A stretch of 64,000 nt of DNA from Micromonospora siamensis (GCF_900090305.1 NZ_LT607751.1:3658001-3722000); one strand, 5' to 3'; shown: positions 41,650 through 50,023, counted from the stretch's first letter. A program made the numbers and translations. Notes: generated from the letters alone by a model not told the origin.

Positions 41650-43128
41650 ATGGTCCACAGACGACGGATGGCGCTGCTGTCGGGGGTGCTGTTGGCCGCC
41701 CTGTCGGTCACCGCCTGCTCCGCCGGTGGTCCCACCGGGCGCAGCAGCGACGCGGGGCGGCCGGCGCCGGCACCGTACCGGGAGGACGGTCCGACCGCCG
41801 CCGGTGGCGACACCCAGACGCAGCGGGACGCCCAGTCCACCTTCGGGGTCGACGTGGACACCGCGTCGTACGGCTACACCCGCCGGCTGGTGCGCGACGG
41901 CCGGCTGCCGCGGCCCGCCGAGGTACGGCCCGAGGAGTTCGTCAACTCGTTCCGGCAGGACTACCCCGAGCCGACCGGAGACGGGTTCGCCATCCACACC
42001 GACGGCTCGCGGCTGCCGCGTGACGCCGAGGCGCCCGGGGAGACCCGGTTGCTGCGGGTCGGCCTGCAGACCCGGTCGGAGGACCCGCGCAGCCGCTCCG
42101 ACGCCGCGCTGACCTTCGTCGTGGACGTGTCCGGGTCGATGGGCGAGCCGGGGCGGCTGGACCTGGTCCAGGACGCGCTGCACACGCTGGTGGACCAGCT
42201 GCGGCCGACCGACTCGATCGCGATCGTCGAGTTCAGCGACGAGGCCCGGGTGGTCCGCGAGATGACCCGCGTCTCCGACGCCCGCGCCCTGCACGACGCG
42301 GTGGACGCGCTGCACACCCGGTCCAGCACCAACCTGGAGGCCGGGTTGACGCTGGGCTACCGGGTGGCGCGGGACGGGTTCCGGGCCGGCGGCACCAACC
42401 GGGTGATCGTGCTCTCCGACGGGCTGGCCAACGTGGGCAGCACCGACGCGGAGCCGATCCTGCGCCGGGTACGCGCCGAGGCGGAGAAGCAGATCGCGAT
42501 GCTCGGCGTGGGCGTCGGCAGCGAGTACGGCGACCAGCTGATGGAGCAGCTGGCCGACCGGGGCGACGGGTTCGCCGTGTACGTCAGCGACCTCGGGCAG
42601 GCCCGCAAGGTGTTCGTCGAGCAGTTGCCGGCGACGTTGACCGTGCGGGCGTTGGACGCGAAGGTGCAGGTGACGTTCGAGAAGGACACCGTGCGCTCGT
42701 ACCGGCTGGTGGGGTACGACAACCGGGCGATCGCCGACGAGGACTTCCGCGACGACCGGGTCGACGGTGGCGAGGTGGGTCCGGGGCACAGCGTCACGGC
42801 GCTGTACGAGGTGCGGCTCGCCGACGGGGCGAAGGCGTCGGCGCGGGCCGCCCGGGTGCAGGTGCGCTGGGCGGATCCGCGTACCCGGGAGCCGGCGGAG
42901 ACGTACGCGTCGGTGAGCGTCGCGGACCTGGACCGGGACTTCGCCGAGGCGTCGGCGCGGCTGCGGACCTGCTACGCGGCGGCCTGGTTCGCGCAGGCGT
43001 TGCGGGAGGACCGGCCGGCGCACCTCGACGGGCTGGCGACGATCGCGGACCGGGCGGCGGCGGACACCGACGACGGAGACGTACGGGAGCTGGGTCGGGT
43101 GATCCGCGCGGCCGACGAACTGAGCTGA
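41650..43128 (+). CDS. VWA-domain lipoprotein (YfbK-like)
   Basis: 492-residue exported lipoprotein. The signal peptide is followed by the lipobox LSVTAC with the lipidated cysteine near residue 22. A low-complexity linker and the YfbK N-terminal domain (FGVDVDTASYGYTRRL) precede the von Willebrand A domain, whose metal site is DVSGSMGEP (about residue 160), then a DUF3520-type C-terminus. Such proteins are surface-anchored with unknown ligands. The ATG is preceded by GGAGGAAGC. An upstream GTG would remove the signal-peptide context and is rejected. Confidence 0.92.
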   Translation: MVHRRRMALLSGVLLAALSVTACSAGGPTGRSSDAGRPAPAPYREDGPTAAGGDTQTQRDAQSTFGVDVDTASYGYTRRLVRDGRLPRPAEVRPEEFVNSFRQDYPEPTGDGFAIHTDGSRLPRDAEAPGETRLLRVGLQTRSEDPRSRSDAALTFVVDVSGSMGEPGRLDLVQDALHTLVDQLRPTDSIAIVEFSDEARVVREMTRVSDARALHDAVDALHTRSSTNLEAGLTLGYRVARDGFRAGGTNRVIVLSDGLANVGSTDAEPILRRVRAEAEKQIAMLGVGVGSEYGDQLMEQLADRGDGFAVYVSDLGQARKVFVEQLPATLTVRALDAKVQVTFEKDTVRSYRLVGYDNRAIADEDFRDDRVDGGEVGPGHSVTALYEVRLADGAKASARAARVQVRWADPRTREPAETYASVSVADLDRDFAEASARLRTCYAAAWFAQALREDRPAHLDGLATIADRAAADTDDGDVRELGRVIRAADELS

Positions 43129-43146
43129 CCGCCGGCGGGGGTCAGC

Positions 43147-43965
43147 TCAGCGGCGGGCGAGTTTCGGTTGCTGGGTGGGGCGGTCGCGGTCGGGATCCAC
43201 GCCGACCTGCACCGCGAAGCGGGGGTCGACGGCGAGCAGCGGACGCGGACCGAACAGCGCCATCGCGGTGAGCAGGTCGTCGGTGCCGTGGTCGCTCCAC
43301 GTGGGGCGCTGTTCGGGCGCCAGGTGGGCGTGGGCCCGGCGCCGGCGGCGCAGCAGGCCACGGGCCGCGGCCCCGGTCTCGGGGACCTCGCACAGCCACC
43401 AGCCGCCCAGTGCGGTGGCCAGGCAGCACAGCAGCAGGCCGGCCACCGACGCGGGGGTGCCGGCGTCGCGGTGCTCGACGGCGCTGTCGACCAGCCGGGT
43501 CACGCCGACGGCGGCGACGGTGAACAGTGGCACGGTGGCCAGCGCGACGCGGCGCCGTTGGGCGGGGGTGAGCAGCCAGCCGTCGCGGACCAGCCGGCCG
43601 ACCAGCCGGCGCAGGGCCCGGCCGACGGCCGGGTCGGCGAGCACGGCGGCCCAGGTCTGCGGCCGGCGCAGCGCGGCGTGCAGGGCGCGGACCAGCTGCG
43701 CGGAGCGCGGTGGCGGGGGACCGTCGACCGACATGGTGGCCAGCTCGCCGAGGTGCACCACGCCGGCGCGGCGCAGGGCGGCCATGCCGACCTGGCAGGC
43801 CAGGCCCGCCCGGTCGGTCAGGTACGCCAGCTCGACGATGTCCGGTTCCGCGCCCCGGGCACGTCGGCCGGTCGTCGCGCGCACCGCCAGGGCGACGGCG
43901 AGCGTCCCGGCGACGGCGGCGAGGTAGTCGAGGAGGAAGAGCGGTCCGCTGACACCCCAGAGCAT
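43147..43965 (-). CDS. TIGR04222 domain membrane protein
   Basis: 272-residue actinobacterial membrane protein. The N-terminal helix is at about 10-28, and the TIGR04222 segment includes EPDIVELAYLTDRAGLACQV. Two further helices lie near residues 140-160 and 172-190. The cytoplasmic tail is rich in basic residues and ends PKLARR. Relatives of unknown function typically have glycine-rich C-termini, which this one lacks. It is convergent with the VWA lipoprotein gene, 18 bases apart. Confidence 0.85.
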   Translation of the reverse strand: MLWGVSGPLFLLDYLAAVAGTLAVALAVRATTGRRARGAEPDIVELAYLTDRAGLACQVGMAALRRAGVVHLGELATMSVDGPPPPRSAQLVRALHAALRRPQTWAAVLADPAVGRALRRLVGRLVRDGWLLTPAQRRRVALATVPLFTVAAVGVTRLVDSAVEHRDAGTPASVAGLLLCCLATALGGWWLCEVPETGAAARGLLRRRRRAHAHLAPEQRPTWSDHGTDDLLTAMALFGPRPLLAVDPRFAVQVGVDPDRDRPTQQPKLARR

Positions 43966-44054
43966 GTCGCCCAGTATGGCCGGGCCGGCCGGGGCGGCGC
44001 GGCGCGGCCGGTGGGCAGCGGGAGGTGCCGCTGCCCGCCGGAGACCGGCGGCGC

Positions 44055-45305
44055 CTATCGCGCCGGGGCCGGCGCCGCGGCGGCGGGAGCCGGCTCGGGG
44101 GCGGCCGCCGGTCCGGTGGTCCAGGTGAGTCGGCGTACGCCGGGGACGGCCGCGGTGCCGGCGCAGAACAGGGCGACCAGCGCCGCCGCCACGAGCAGCG
44201 GGGTGCCCGTCCCCCAGGCCCGGGCGGCGAGCGGGGCCAGGGCGTAGCCGACGGGCATCGCGGCCAGCGAGACGAGCCAGTCGTAGGAGCTGACCCGGGC
44301 CAGCGCGTGGGCGGGGATCCGGTCCTGCACCACGGTCTCCCAGACCGGGTTGAGGAAGCCGAGGGCGGCCAGCGCCAGCCCGTAGGCGGGGATCACGACC
44401 ACCGCGGGTGCGGCGAGGCCGAGCAGGAGCAGCGGTGCGGCGTACCCGGCCAGGGCCAGGTTGCCGACCAGGACCGGGCGGGTGGGGCGGGCGCGGGTGG
44501 CCAGCAACGAACCGGCCAGCAGTCCCACTCCGCCGGTCTGCTGCATGAGCACCCAGACGCCTTCACCGCCCAGGCGGTGCACGGCGACCACCGGGCCGAC
44601 GACGAGCAGCACGGCGGCGGCGCCGTTCCACACCCCGTGGGCGATCAGGCTGGACCAGTACCAGTCGCGGGTGCGTACCTCCCGCCAGCCCGACGCGAGG
44701 TCGGCGCGGAGCGAACTCCTGGGCACCGGGACGCGGCGTACCTGGATGGCGGCCAGCAGCGCGGCGCTGACGGCGAAGGTGGCGGCGTCCAGGACGAAGG
44801 CCCAGCCGGGGCCGACGGTCCAGACCAGCAGGCCGGCCAGGGCCGGTCCGGCGAGGCGGCTGGCGTTGGCGGTGGCACCCATCAGCGCGTTGGCGCGTTG
44901 CCGGCCGGCGGCCTCGACGGTGCCGGCGACCAGCGGCGACGCGGTCGGCATGGCGAACGCGGAGGCGGCGCCGCCGATGGCGGAGGCGACGGCGAGGTGG
45001 GTCAGGGCGGGGGTTCCGCCGAGCAGTTCGAGACCGACGGCGAGTTGGGCGGCGCCGCGGACCAGGTCGGTGATGATGGCGACCCGGCGGGCGGGGAAAC
45101 GGTCGGCGATGACGCCGCCGAGGGGGAGCAGCAGCAGCTTCGGCACCATCGCGCAGCTCAGCACGAGGGCCAGCGCGCCGGCGGAGCCGGTGACGCGCAG
45201 CACGGCCAGGGCCAGGGCGACGGGCACGACGGCGTCGCCGACGGCCGAGGCGGTACGGCCGATGAAGAGCAGGCGGAACGCGGGCAGCCGCAGGGGATGG
45301 GTCAT
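44055..45305 (-). CDS. MFS transporter, EntS/multidrug-type
   Basis: 416-residue major facilitator with 12 helices, related to the MFS_3/enterobactin exporter group. The start is LPAFRLLFIGRTASAVGDAV, and the loop 2-3 motif is LPLGGVIADRFPARRV. An alanine/proline-rich C-terminal tail follows the last helix. It is divergent from a MarR repressor gene with only 69 bases between. The promoter on this strand (TTGACG-18-TACCTT) ends seven bases from the ATG. Likely a drug or toxin exporter controlled by that MarR. Confidence 0.92.
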   Translation of the reverse strand: MTHPLRLPAFRLLFIGRTASAVGDAVVPVALALAVLRVTGSAGALALVLSCAMVPKLLLLPLGGVIADRFPARRVAIITDLVRGAAQLAVGLELLGGTPALTHLAVASAIGGAASAFAMPTASPLVAGTVEAAGRQRANALMGATANASRLAGPALAGLLVWTVGPGWAFVLDAATFAVSAALLAAIQVRRVPVPRSSLRADLASGWREVRTRDWYWSSLIAHGVWNGAAAVLLVVGPVVAVHRLGGEGVWVLMQQTGGVGLLAGSLLATRARPTRPVLVGNLALAGYAAPLLLLGLAAPAVVVIPAYGLALAALGFLNPVWETVVQDRIPAHALARVSSYDWLVSLAAMPVGYALAPLAARAWGTGTPLLVAAALVALFCAGTAAVPGVRRLTWTTGPAAAPEPAPAAAAPAPAR

Positions 45306-45374
45306 GACCCAGAAGGTAGTTCGACGCCGAACCTTTCGTCAACGAATATTTCGATGTCGACGTACACTGGTCGG
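45306..45374. promoter_or_regulatory. Divergent promoter/operator of MFS and MarR genes
   Basis: On the minus strand TTGACG (45337-45342) and TACCTT (45313-45318) with an 18-base spacer drive the transporter. On the plus strand TACACT (45364-45369) lies five bases before the GTG of the MarR gene, implying leaderless mRNA. The dyad CGAA-TAT-TTCG at 45343-45353 between them is the candidate MarR site. Confidence 0.6.
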
Positions 45375-45866
45375 GTGACCGACCGCGACCGCACCGACGC
45401 CCACATCGACCGGTGGCTGCCGGTCCTGCCCGACCTCGACGCCGACGTGGAGGGCTCGGTGGTGCGGATGCTGCACCTGACCCGCCACCTGCGCGCGGTC
45501 AAGGAGCGGGTGCTGGCCGACCACGACCTGCCGGCCCACGAGTACGACACCCTGCACGCCCTGGCCGGACGAGGGGGCCGGGCCGCCCCGTCCGAGCTCG
45601 CCGACGACCTGCGGATGGCCCCGGCCTCGGTCACCGCCCGGGTCGACGCCCTGCTGCGACGCGGCCACGTGCGCCGCATCCCGTCGACCGTGGACCGCCG
45701 CCGGATCGACGTGGAGCTCACCGACGCCGGCTGGGACGCCTGGCGGGCCGCGATGCAGGTGCAGGGCGACGAGGAGCACCGCCTGCTCGGCGTCCTGGAC
45801 CCGGAGGAACGCCGGCAGCTGGCCGACCTGTTGCGGCGGGTCATGCTGCTCGCCGAACGTCCCTGA
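45375..45866 (+). CDS. MarR family transcriptional regulator
   Basis: 163-residue regulator. The recognition helix region is PSELADDLRMAPASVTARVD (about residues 71-90) and the wing is HVRRIPSTVDRRRIDVELTD. The GTG is probably the first base of the transcript (TACACT five bases upstream). It is divergent from the MFS exporter and presumed to repress it. The acetyltransferase gene follows after 32 bases on the same strand and may be co-transcribed. Confidence 0.94.
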   Translation: MTDRDRTDAHIDRWLPVLPDLDADVEGSVVRMLHLTRHLRAVKERVLADHDLPAHEYDTLHALAGRGGRAAPSELADDLRMAPASVTARVDALLRRGHVRRIPSTVDRRRIDVELTDAGWDAWRAAMQVQGDEEHRLLGVLDPEERRQLADLLRRVMLLAERP

Positions 45867-45898
45867 AACCGCGTTGACCGGGCAACGAGGATCGGAGC

Positions 45899-46414
45899 GT
45901 GACCACCTCGACGTGGACGGTGCGACAGGCCCGCCCGGACGACCCCGACGCCGCGGCGCTGTTGTGGCGCTACTACGCCGAGATCGTGGGCCGCTGGCAC
46001 CGGCGCCCCGCCCAGAGGCGGGAGGTGGCCGAGGCGATGAGCGCCTTTCCCAGCGACGACCTGGCCCCGCCGACCGGCGTGCTGCTGGTGGCCGACCGGG
46101 GCGGTGCGCCGTCCGGCTGTGCGGGGCTGCGGTGGCGACCCGGGTGGGCGGAACTGACCCGGCTCTTCGTCGATCCGGCGCACCGCGGCCTGGGTGGCGG
46201 GGCGGCGCTGTTGGCCGAGGTGGAGCGGCGCGCCGGCGCTGCGGGGGCCACCCGGATCCGGCTGGACACCCGCTCGGACCTGGTCGAGGCGCGGGCGCTG
46301 TACGCCCGGCACGGGTACGCCGAGATCCCGGCGTTCAACGACGATCCGTACGCCCAGCACTGGTTCGAGAAGGCGCTGCCCACCGCGCTTGACGAGTCCC
46401 GTGCGGCGCGCTAA
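45899..46414 (+). CDS. GNAT family N-acetyltransferase
   Basis: 171-residue acetyltransferase. The acetyl-CoA loop is LTRLFVDPAHRGLGGGAALL (about residues 86-105; the usual RGxGxG reads RGLGGG), and the late ALYARHGYAEIPAFN is typical. GTG start with GGAG directly upstream. It may form a resistance-type unit with the upstream MarR and divergent exporter, which is inference. Confidence 0.93.
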   Translation: MTTSTWTVRQARPDDPDAAALLWRYYAEIVGRWHRRPAQRREVAEAMSAFPSDDLAPPTGVLLVADRGGAPSGCAGLRWRPGWAELTRLFVDPAHRGLGGGAALLAEVERRAGAAGATRIRLDTRSDLVEARALYARHGYAEIPAFNDDPYAQHWFEKALPTALDESRAAR

Positions 46415-46428
46415 ACAAGGAAGTGGAA

Positions 46429-46449
46429 GTTGAGTCCCCTCGGCTCAAC
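46429..46449 (+). promoter_or_regulatory. HAIR-like element upstream of hsp20
   Basis: GTTGAGT-CCCCTCG-GCTCAAC is a 7-N7-7 inverted repeat. It resembles the HspR-associated inverted repeat CTTGAGT-N7-ACTCAAG (11 of 14 arm positions match). It lies 50 bases before the Hsp20 start, where HspR would repress heat-shock transcription. Confidence 0.6.
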
Positions 46450-46498
46450 TAACGACCCACGAGACCTTCGGCCCTGGAGAACCCGAGGAGGCACACCG

Positions 46499-46933
46499 AT
46501 GTTGATGCGTACCGACCCGTTCCGCGAGATCGACCGCCTCGCCGAGCAGCTGTTCAGCACCGCCACCCGGCCGGCCGTCATGCACCTGGACGCCTACCGC
46601 GACGGCGAGTGGTTCTACGCCGTGTTCGACCTGCCGGGCGTCGACCCGGACAGCATCGACTGCACCGTCGAGCGCAACGTGCTGACCGTCCGCGCGCAGC
46701 GCCGGCGGCCCACCGGCGAGAGCGTCGAGCTGGTCGCCGCCGAGCGGCCGATGGGCACCTTCAGCCGCCAGTTGTTCCTCGGCGACACCCTGGACACCGA
46801 TCGGCTGGAGGCCGGCTACGACAACGGGGTGCTGACCCTGCGCATCCCGATCGCCGAGCGGGCCAAGCCCCGGCGGATCAGCGTCACCGCCGCCCACCCC
46901 GACGGCAACGGGCGCAGGGAGATCAACGCCTGA
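46499..46933 (+). CDS. Hsp20/alpha-crystallin family small heat-shock protein
   Basis: 144-residue chaperone that holds unfolding proteins. The alpha-crystallin domain runs from about 30 to 125 (FYAVFDLPGVDPDSIDCTVE, then the late GYDNGVLTLRIPIAERAKPR with the GVLTL hallmark). It resembles actinobacterial Hsp18. The ATG follows GAGGAGG. Expression is probably heat- or stress-induced through the HAIR-like repeat just upstream. Confidence 0.95.
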   Translation: MLMRTDPFREIDRLAEQLFSTATRPAVMHLDAYRDGEWFYAVFDLPGVDPDSIDCTVERNVLTVRAQRRRPTGESVELVAAERPMGTFSRQLFLGDTLDTDRLEAGYDNGVLTLRIPIAERAKPRRISVTAAHPDGNGRREINA

Positions 46934-46938
46934 CCTGG

Positions 46939-46972
46939 CGGGCCGGTCGACGCCACGTCGTCGACCGGCCCG
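46939..46972 (+). terminator. Terminator after hsp20
   Basis: Perfect 13-base arms CGGGCCGGTCGAC and GTCGACCGGCCCG around GCCACGTC, starting six bases after the stop. Confidence 0.8.
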
Positions 46973-47039
46973 TCCCCGACGCGACCGTCCCGGGCGCGCC
47001 TGCGCGGCAAATCCGGTCCGGGCTGAGAGCCTTTCTCAC

Positions 47040-48038
47040 ATGCTGCGTCGCGACGTCCCGGTGCTGCCCCGCCAGTCGGCCCGGCCCGCCCTGCCCGGTG
47101 GGCCGGTCGACTTCACCGAGGCGTGGTTGCGCAACCGGCGCCTGTCCGAGCACACCCGCGACGCGTACCGGCGGGACGTCGCCACCTGGCTGGCCTGGTG
47201 CGACCGGCGCGACCTCGACCCGCTGCGGGCGAACTTCCTCGACGTCAACACCTACGCCCGGGAGCTGGAGGCCACCCGGGGCGTGCGTAGTGGCCGCCCG
47301 CTGACCCCGGCCACCGTCGCCCGCCGCCTGTCCGCCCTGTCCAGCTGGTACGACTTCCTGGTCCGGCTGCGGGCGATCGACGCCAACCCGGTGGCCGGCG
47401 CCGACCGGCCCCGCATCGACCGGGACCACTCGGCGACGATCGGGCTGACCCCGGACGAGGTGGACGCGCTGCTCGCCGCCGCCGAGGCGGACGCCGGCCC
47501 GACCGCCGCCCGCAACCGCGCCGCGATCGCCCTCCTGGCCGACCTGGGTCTGCGGGTGGGGGAGCTGATCTCGCTGGACCTGACCGACCTGGGCGCCGAG
47601 CGGGGCCACCGCAGCGTGCGCTTCGTCGGCAAGGGCGGCCGGCCCCGCCGCCGGGCGCTCACCCCCGGCACCGCGTACGCCGTCGACGCGTACCTGTCCG
47701 CCCGGGCCGCCGCACAGGGCGTACCGGTGGCCCAGTTGACCGGCCCGCTGCTGGTCACCGCCAGCGGCGCCCGGCTGGACCGGCACTCGGTGTTCCGGCT
47801 GGTGCGCCGGCTGGCCCGGGAGGCGGGGATCGCGGCGTGGGCGAAGCTGTCCCCGCACTCGCTGCGGCACGCCTTCGCCACCACCGCCCGCGCGGAGGGG
47901 GTGCCGCTGGAGGACGTGCAGGACGCCATGGGCCACGCCGACCCGCGCACCACCCGCCGCTACGACCGGGACCGGCACAACCTGGACCGGGATCCGGCGT
48001 ACGTGATCTGGGCGGCCCGGGCGCGGCGGCGCGGCTGA
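47040..48038 (+). CDS. Tyrosine recombinase (XerD-like integrase)
   Basis: 332-residue site-specific recombinase. The N-terminal SAM-like core-binding domain covers about 22-120 and the catalytic domain 135-325. All catalytic residues are visible: R172 in GLRVGELISL, K198, H273 and R276 in HSLRHAF, H299 in GHADPRTT and Y308 in RRYDRD. It is not fused or truncated. No tRNA, excisionase or phage genes are adjacent, so it may be a stand-alone Xer-like enzyme rather than a prophage integrase. The ATG has no clear ribosome site. Confidence 0.93.
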   Translation: MLRRDVPVLPRQSARPALPGGPVDFTEAWLRNRRLSEHTRDAYRRDVATWLAWCDRRDLDPLRANFLDVNTYARELEATRGVRSGRPLTPATVARRLSALSSWYDFLVRLRAIDANPVAGADRPRIDRDHSATIGLTPDEVDALLAAAEADAGPTAARNRAAIALLADLGLRVGELISLDLTDLGAERGHRSVRFVGKGGRPRRRALTPGTAYAVDAYLSARAAAQGVPVAQLTGPLLVTASGARLDRHSVFRLVRRLAREAGIAAWAKLSPHSLRHAFATTARAEGVPLEDVQDAMGHADPRTTRRYDRDRHNLDRDPAYVIWAARARRRG

Positions 48039-48050
48039 CCGCTAAATGCG

Positions 48051-48076
48051 TTGCGGAGTGACCACTCACTCCGCAA
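48051..48076. promoter_or_regulatory. TetR operator
   Basis: Perfect inverted repeat with 11-base arms TTGCGGAGTGA and TCACTCCGCAA around CCAC, ending 11 bases before the TetR start. It is ideally placed for autorepression. Confidence 0.8.
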
Positions 48077-48087
48077 AGGTCGGTGGC

Positions 48088-48789
48088 ATGACGACCACCG
48101 ACGTACCCCGGCGACGCGCCCCGGGGATGAGCCCACAGGACCGGCGGGCGATGATCGTGCGCGCCGCACTGCCGCTGCTGACCACCCTCGGCCCGGCGGT
48201 GACCACCGCCCAGGTGGCCCGCGCCGCCGGCATCGGCGAGGCCACCGTCTTCCGGGCCTTCGCCGACAAGGACGCCCTGCTGCGGGCCTGCGTGGCCGAG
48301 GTGCTGCGGCCGGACACGGTACTGGCCGAACTGGCCGCGATCGAGCGCGGTGAGCCGCTGCCGCGGCGGCTCACCACCGCCGCCGAGGCGGTGCTCGCCC
48401 ACCTCGACCGGCTCGGCGCGGTGCTCGGCGTGCTGCACGCCACCGGTCACGGCGGCCGGGACCGGCACCGCGCCGACGCCGACGACCATCCGGGCCGCAA
48501 CGCCGATGACCGTCCGGGCCGCGCCGCCGGCGACGGTGCTCCCGGCCGCGACGCCGACCGGGAGCACAGCCGGCCGGACCGGGACACCGCCACCGAGGCC
48601 GTACGCCTCGCCGTGGCCGACCTGCTCGCCCCGGACGCCGACCGGCTGCGTCTCCCGGTGGACCGGCTCGCCGCGCTCTTCCTGGCCCTGCTGACCCCCC
48701 GGGGACCACTGACCGGCCACCCACCGGACCCGGCGGAACTGGTCGACCTGTTCCTGCACGGCGCCCTGACGCCGGCGGTGGCGGGATGA
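48088..48789 (+). CDS. TetR family transcriptional regulator
   Basis: 233-residue regulator. The DNA-binding domain covers residues 16-64, with recognition region TTAQVARAAGIGEATVFRAF. Residues 120-167 are an unusual low-complexity insert rich in Asp, Arg, Gly and His (HPGRNADDRPGRAAG). The ligand domain then resumes (TEAVRLAVADLLAPD). The ATG is close downstream of a perfect 26-base operator. The stop overlaps the VOC gene by four bases, so both are autoregulated together. Confidence 0.93.
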   Translation: MTTTDVPRRRAPGMSPQDRRAMIVRAALPLLTTLGPAVTTAQVARAAGIGEATVFRAFADKDALLRACVAEVLRPDTVLAELAAIERGEPLPRRLTTAAEAVLAHLDRLGAVLGVLHATGHGGRDRHRADADDHPGRNADDRPGRAAGDGAPGRDADREHSRPDRDTATEAVRLAVADLLAPDADRLRLPVDRLAALFLALLTPRGPLTGHPPDPAELVDLFLHGALTPAVAG

Positions 48790-49214
48790 CGGTCACCCTC
48801 AACCACACCCTGGTGCCGGCGGTCGACCACTCGGCCGCCGCGGAGTTCTTCGCCCACGTGATGGGCCTGCCCCTGCTCCCGCCCGCCGGCCGGCACGGCC
48901 ACTTCCGGCCGGTACGCGTCAACGACCAGCTCACCCTCGACTTCGTCGCGGTGCCGGAGCCGCCCGGCGTGCACCTCGCCTTCGACGTCGATCCGGACAC
49001 CTTCGACGCGATCCTGCGCCGGCTGCGCGCCGCCGGGGTGCCCTTCGGCAACGCCCCGACCAGCCCCGACAACGGTCGCACCGACCATCCACTGTGTGCC
49101 CGAGGGCTCTTCTTCGCCGACGCCGACCACAACCTCTACGAGGTGATGTCCCGACCCGGGACGCCGGACGGCCGGGCCGAAAACCCGTTGAGCCCCCCGG
49201 CCGGCGGTGCGTAG
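48786..49214 (+). CDS. VOC/glyoxalase family protein
   Basis: 142-residue vicinal-oxygen-chelate protein with paired beta-alpha-beta-beta-beta units. It begins TLNHTLVPAVDHSAAAEFFA and ends LFFADADHNLYEVMSRPG, where the histidine and glutamate typical of the metal site sit. Members include glyoxalase-type, dioxygenase-type and antibiotic-binding proteins. It is co-transcribed with its TetR, so the ligand of the regulator is probably also its substrate. Specific activity unknown. Confidence 0.92.
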   Translation: MTVTLNHTLVPAVDHSAAAEFFAHVMGLPLLPPAGRHGHFRPVRVNDQLTLDFVAVPEPPGVHLAFDVDPDTFDAILRRLRAAGVPFGNAPTSPDNGRTDHPLCARGLFFADADHNLYEVMSRPGTPDGRAENPLSPPAGGA

Positions 49215-49264
49215 GTTCCTCCCGACCCGAGCCCCAGCCGAGTGAGGACAGAGGAAGACACCGG

Positions 49265-49291
49265 ATGACCCCGCCCGCTCGCCAGATCTGA
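49265..49291 (+). CDS. Short leader ORF upstream of DUF1062 gene
   Basis: ATG-initiated 8-codon frame MTPPARQI with a good ribosome site GAGGAAG seven bases upstream. It lies 135 bases before the next gene. A 9-base-stem hairpin (GTGACCGAC/GTCGGTCAC, 49311-49334) follows. This is the architecture of a translation-coupled attenuator or leader peptide. Whether it is translated is unproven. Confidence 0.35.
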   Translation: MTPPARQI

Positions 49292-49310
49292 CACCTTTCC
49301 GCGCTCACCC

Positions 49311-49334
49311 GTGACCGACGGTCCCGTCGGTCAC
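49311..49334 (+). promoter_or_regulatory. Leader hairpin before DUF1062 gene
   Basis: Perfect 9-base arms GTGACCGAC and GTCGGTCAC around GGTCCC, 19 bases after the stop of the short leader ORF. Possible attenuator or terminator. Confidence 0.45.
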
Positions 49335-49426
49335 GCCGGGCTGCCCTCGCGTGCCCGGTCCACAGCGTTCGAGGCCGCGCGTGATCGGCCTCGTGTCAGG
49401 TCTACCGAGATCAGGTCTGCAACCTC

Positions 49427-49987
49427 ATGTCTTCACAACCTCATACCGTGCTGTCCTGGTTCGTCCGTCGAACCCGGCTGCCCCTGCTGACGCTGCCCTG
49501 CCTGGACTGCCCGTCGAAGTCGGCGACCACCGGCCGGGGCAGGTTCCGCGTCAACGCCAACCGCAAGCTGCTGGACGTGTGGCTGCTGGTCCGCTGCGTG
49601 TCCTGCGACCGGACCCGCAAGCTCACCGTCCACGAACGGAGCCCGGTCAGCTCCCTCGACCCGGCCGAGTTGCGCGGCTACCGGGTCAACGATCCGGCCC
49701 TCGTGGCGTCCTGGCTACTGGATCCGGCGCTGGCCCGCCGGGGCCACTTCAGCCTGGACTGGACCGGCGCGTGGCGGCTGGACACCACCCCGGTGCCGCT
49801 GGACCAGGGGTGGCCGGTCCGGGTCGAGGTCGTCTTCGACGATCCGGTGCCGGTGCGCCCGGACCGGCTCATCGCCCACGGGCTCGGCCTCACCAGGCCG
49901 CAGGTGCTGCACCGGGTCAAGTCCGACCGGTCGCTGAGCCGTCCGACGAGCACCGGATTCACCGTCACCGTGCTGGCCGAGGGCTAG
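49427..49987 (+). CDS. DUF1062 family protein
   Basis: 186-residue soluble protein of DUF1062. It starts with an exposed tryptophan segment (VLSWFVRRTRLPLL) and two CxxC pairs (CLDC near residue 25, CVSC near 57) that should form a zinc ribbon around FRVNANRKLLDVWLLVRC. The C-terminal half is uncharacterised. The family has no established function. ATG at 49427 lacks a strong ribosome site, which fits regulation by the upstream leader. Confidence 0.87.
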   Translation: MSSQPHTVLSWFVRRTRLPLLTLPCLDCPSKSATTGRGRFRVNANRKLLDVWLLVRCVSCDRTRKLTVHERSPVSSLDPAELRGYRVNDPALVASWLLDPALARRGHFSLDWTGAWRLDTTPVPLDQGWPVRVEVVFDDPVPVRPDRLIAHGLGLTRPQVLHRVKSDRSLSRPTSTGFTVTVLAEG

Positions 49988-49998
49988 TGGGAGGTGGC

Positions 49999-50023
49999 CG
50001 CGCCGGGCGCCGGACCCGGCGCG
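49999..50023 (+). terminator. Terminator after DUF1062 gene
   Basis: Perfect 9-base arms CGCGCCGGG and CCCGGCGCG with a 7-base loop, 12 bases after the stop. The stem extends imperfectly outward (GTGG/CCAC). Confidence 0.7.

Noticed and set aside
47040..48038. Prophage or integrative element anchored by the tyrosine recombinase
   Set aside because: No tRNA, att-like direct repeat, excisionase, replication or structural genes are nearby. The neighbours are ordinary chromosomal genes.
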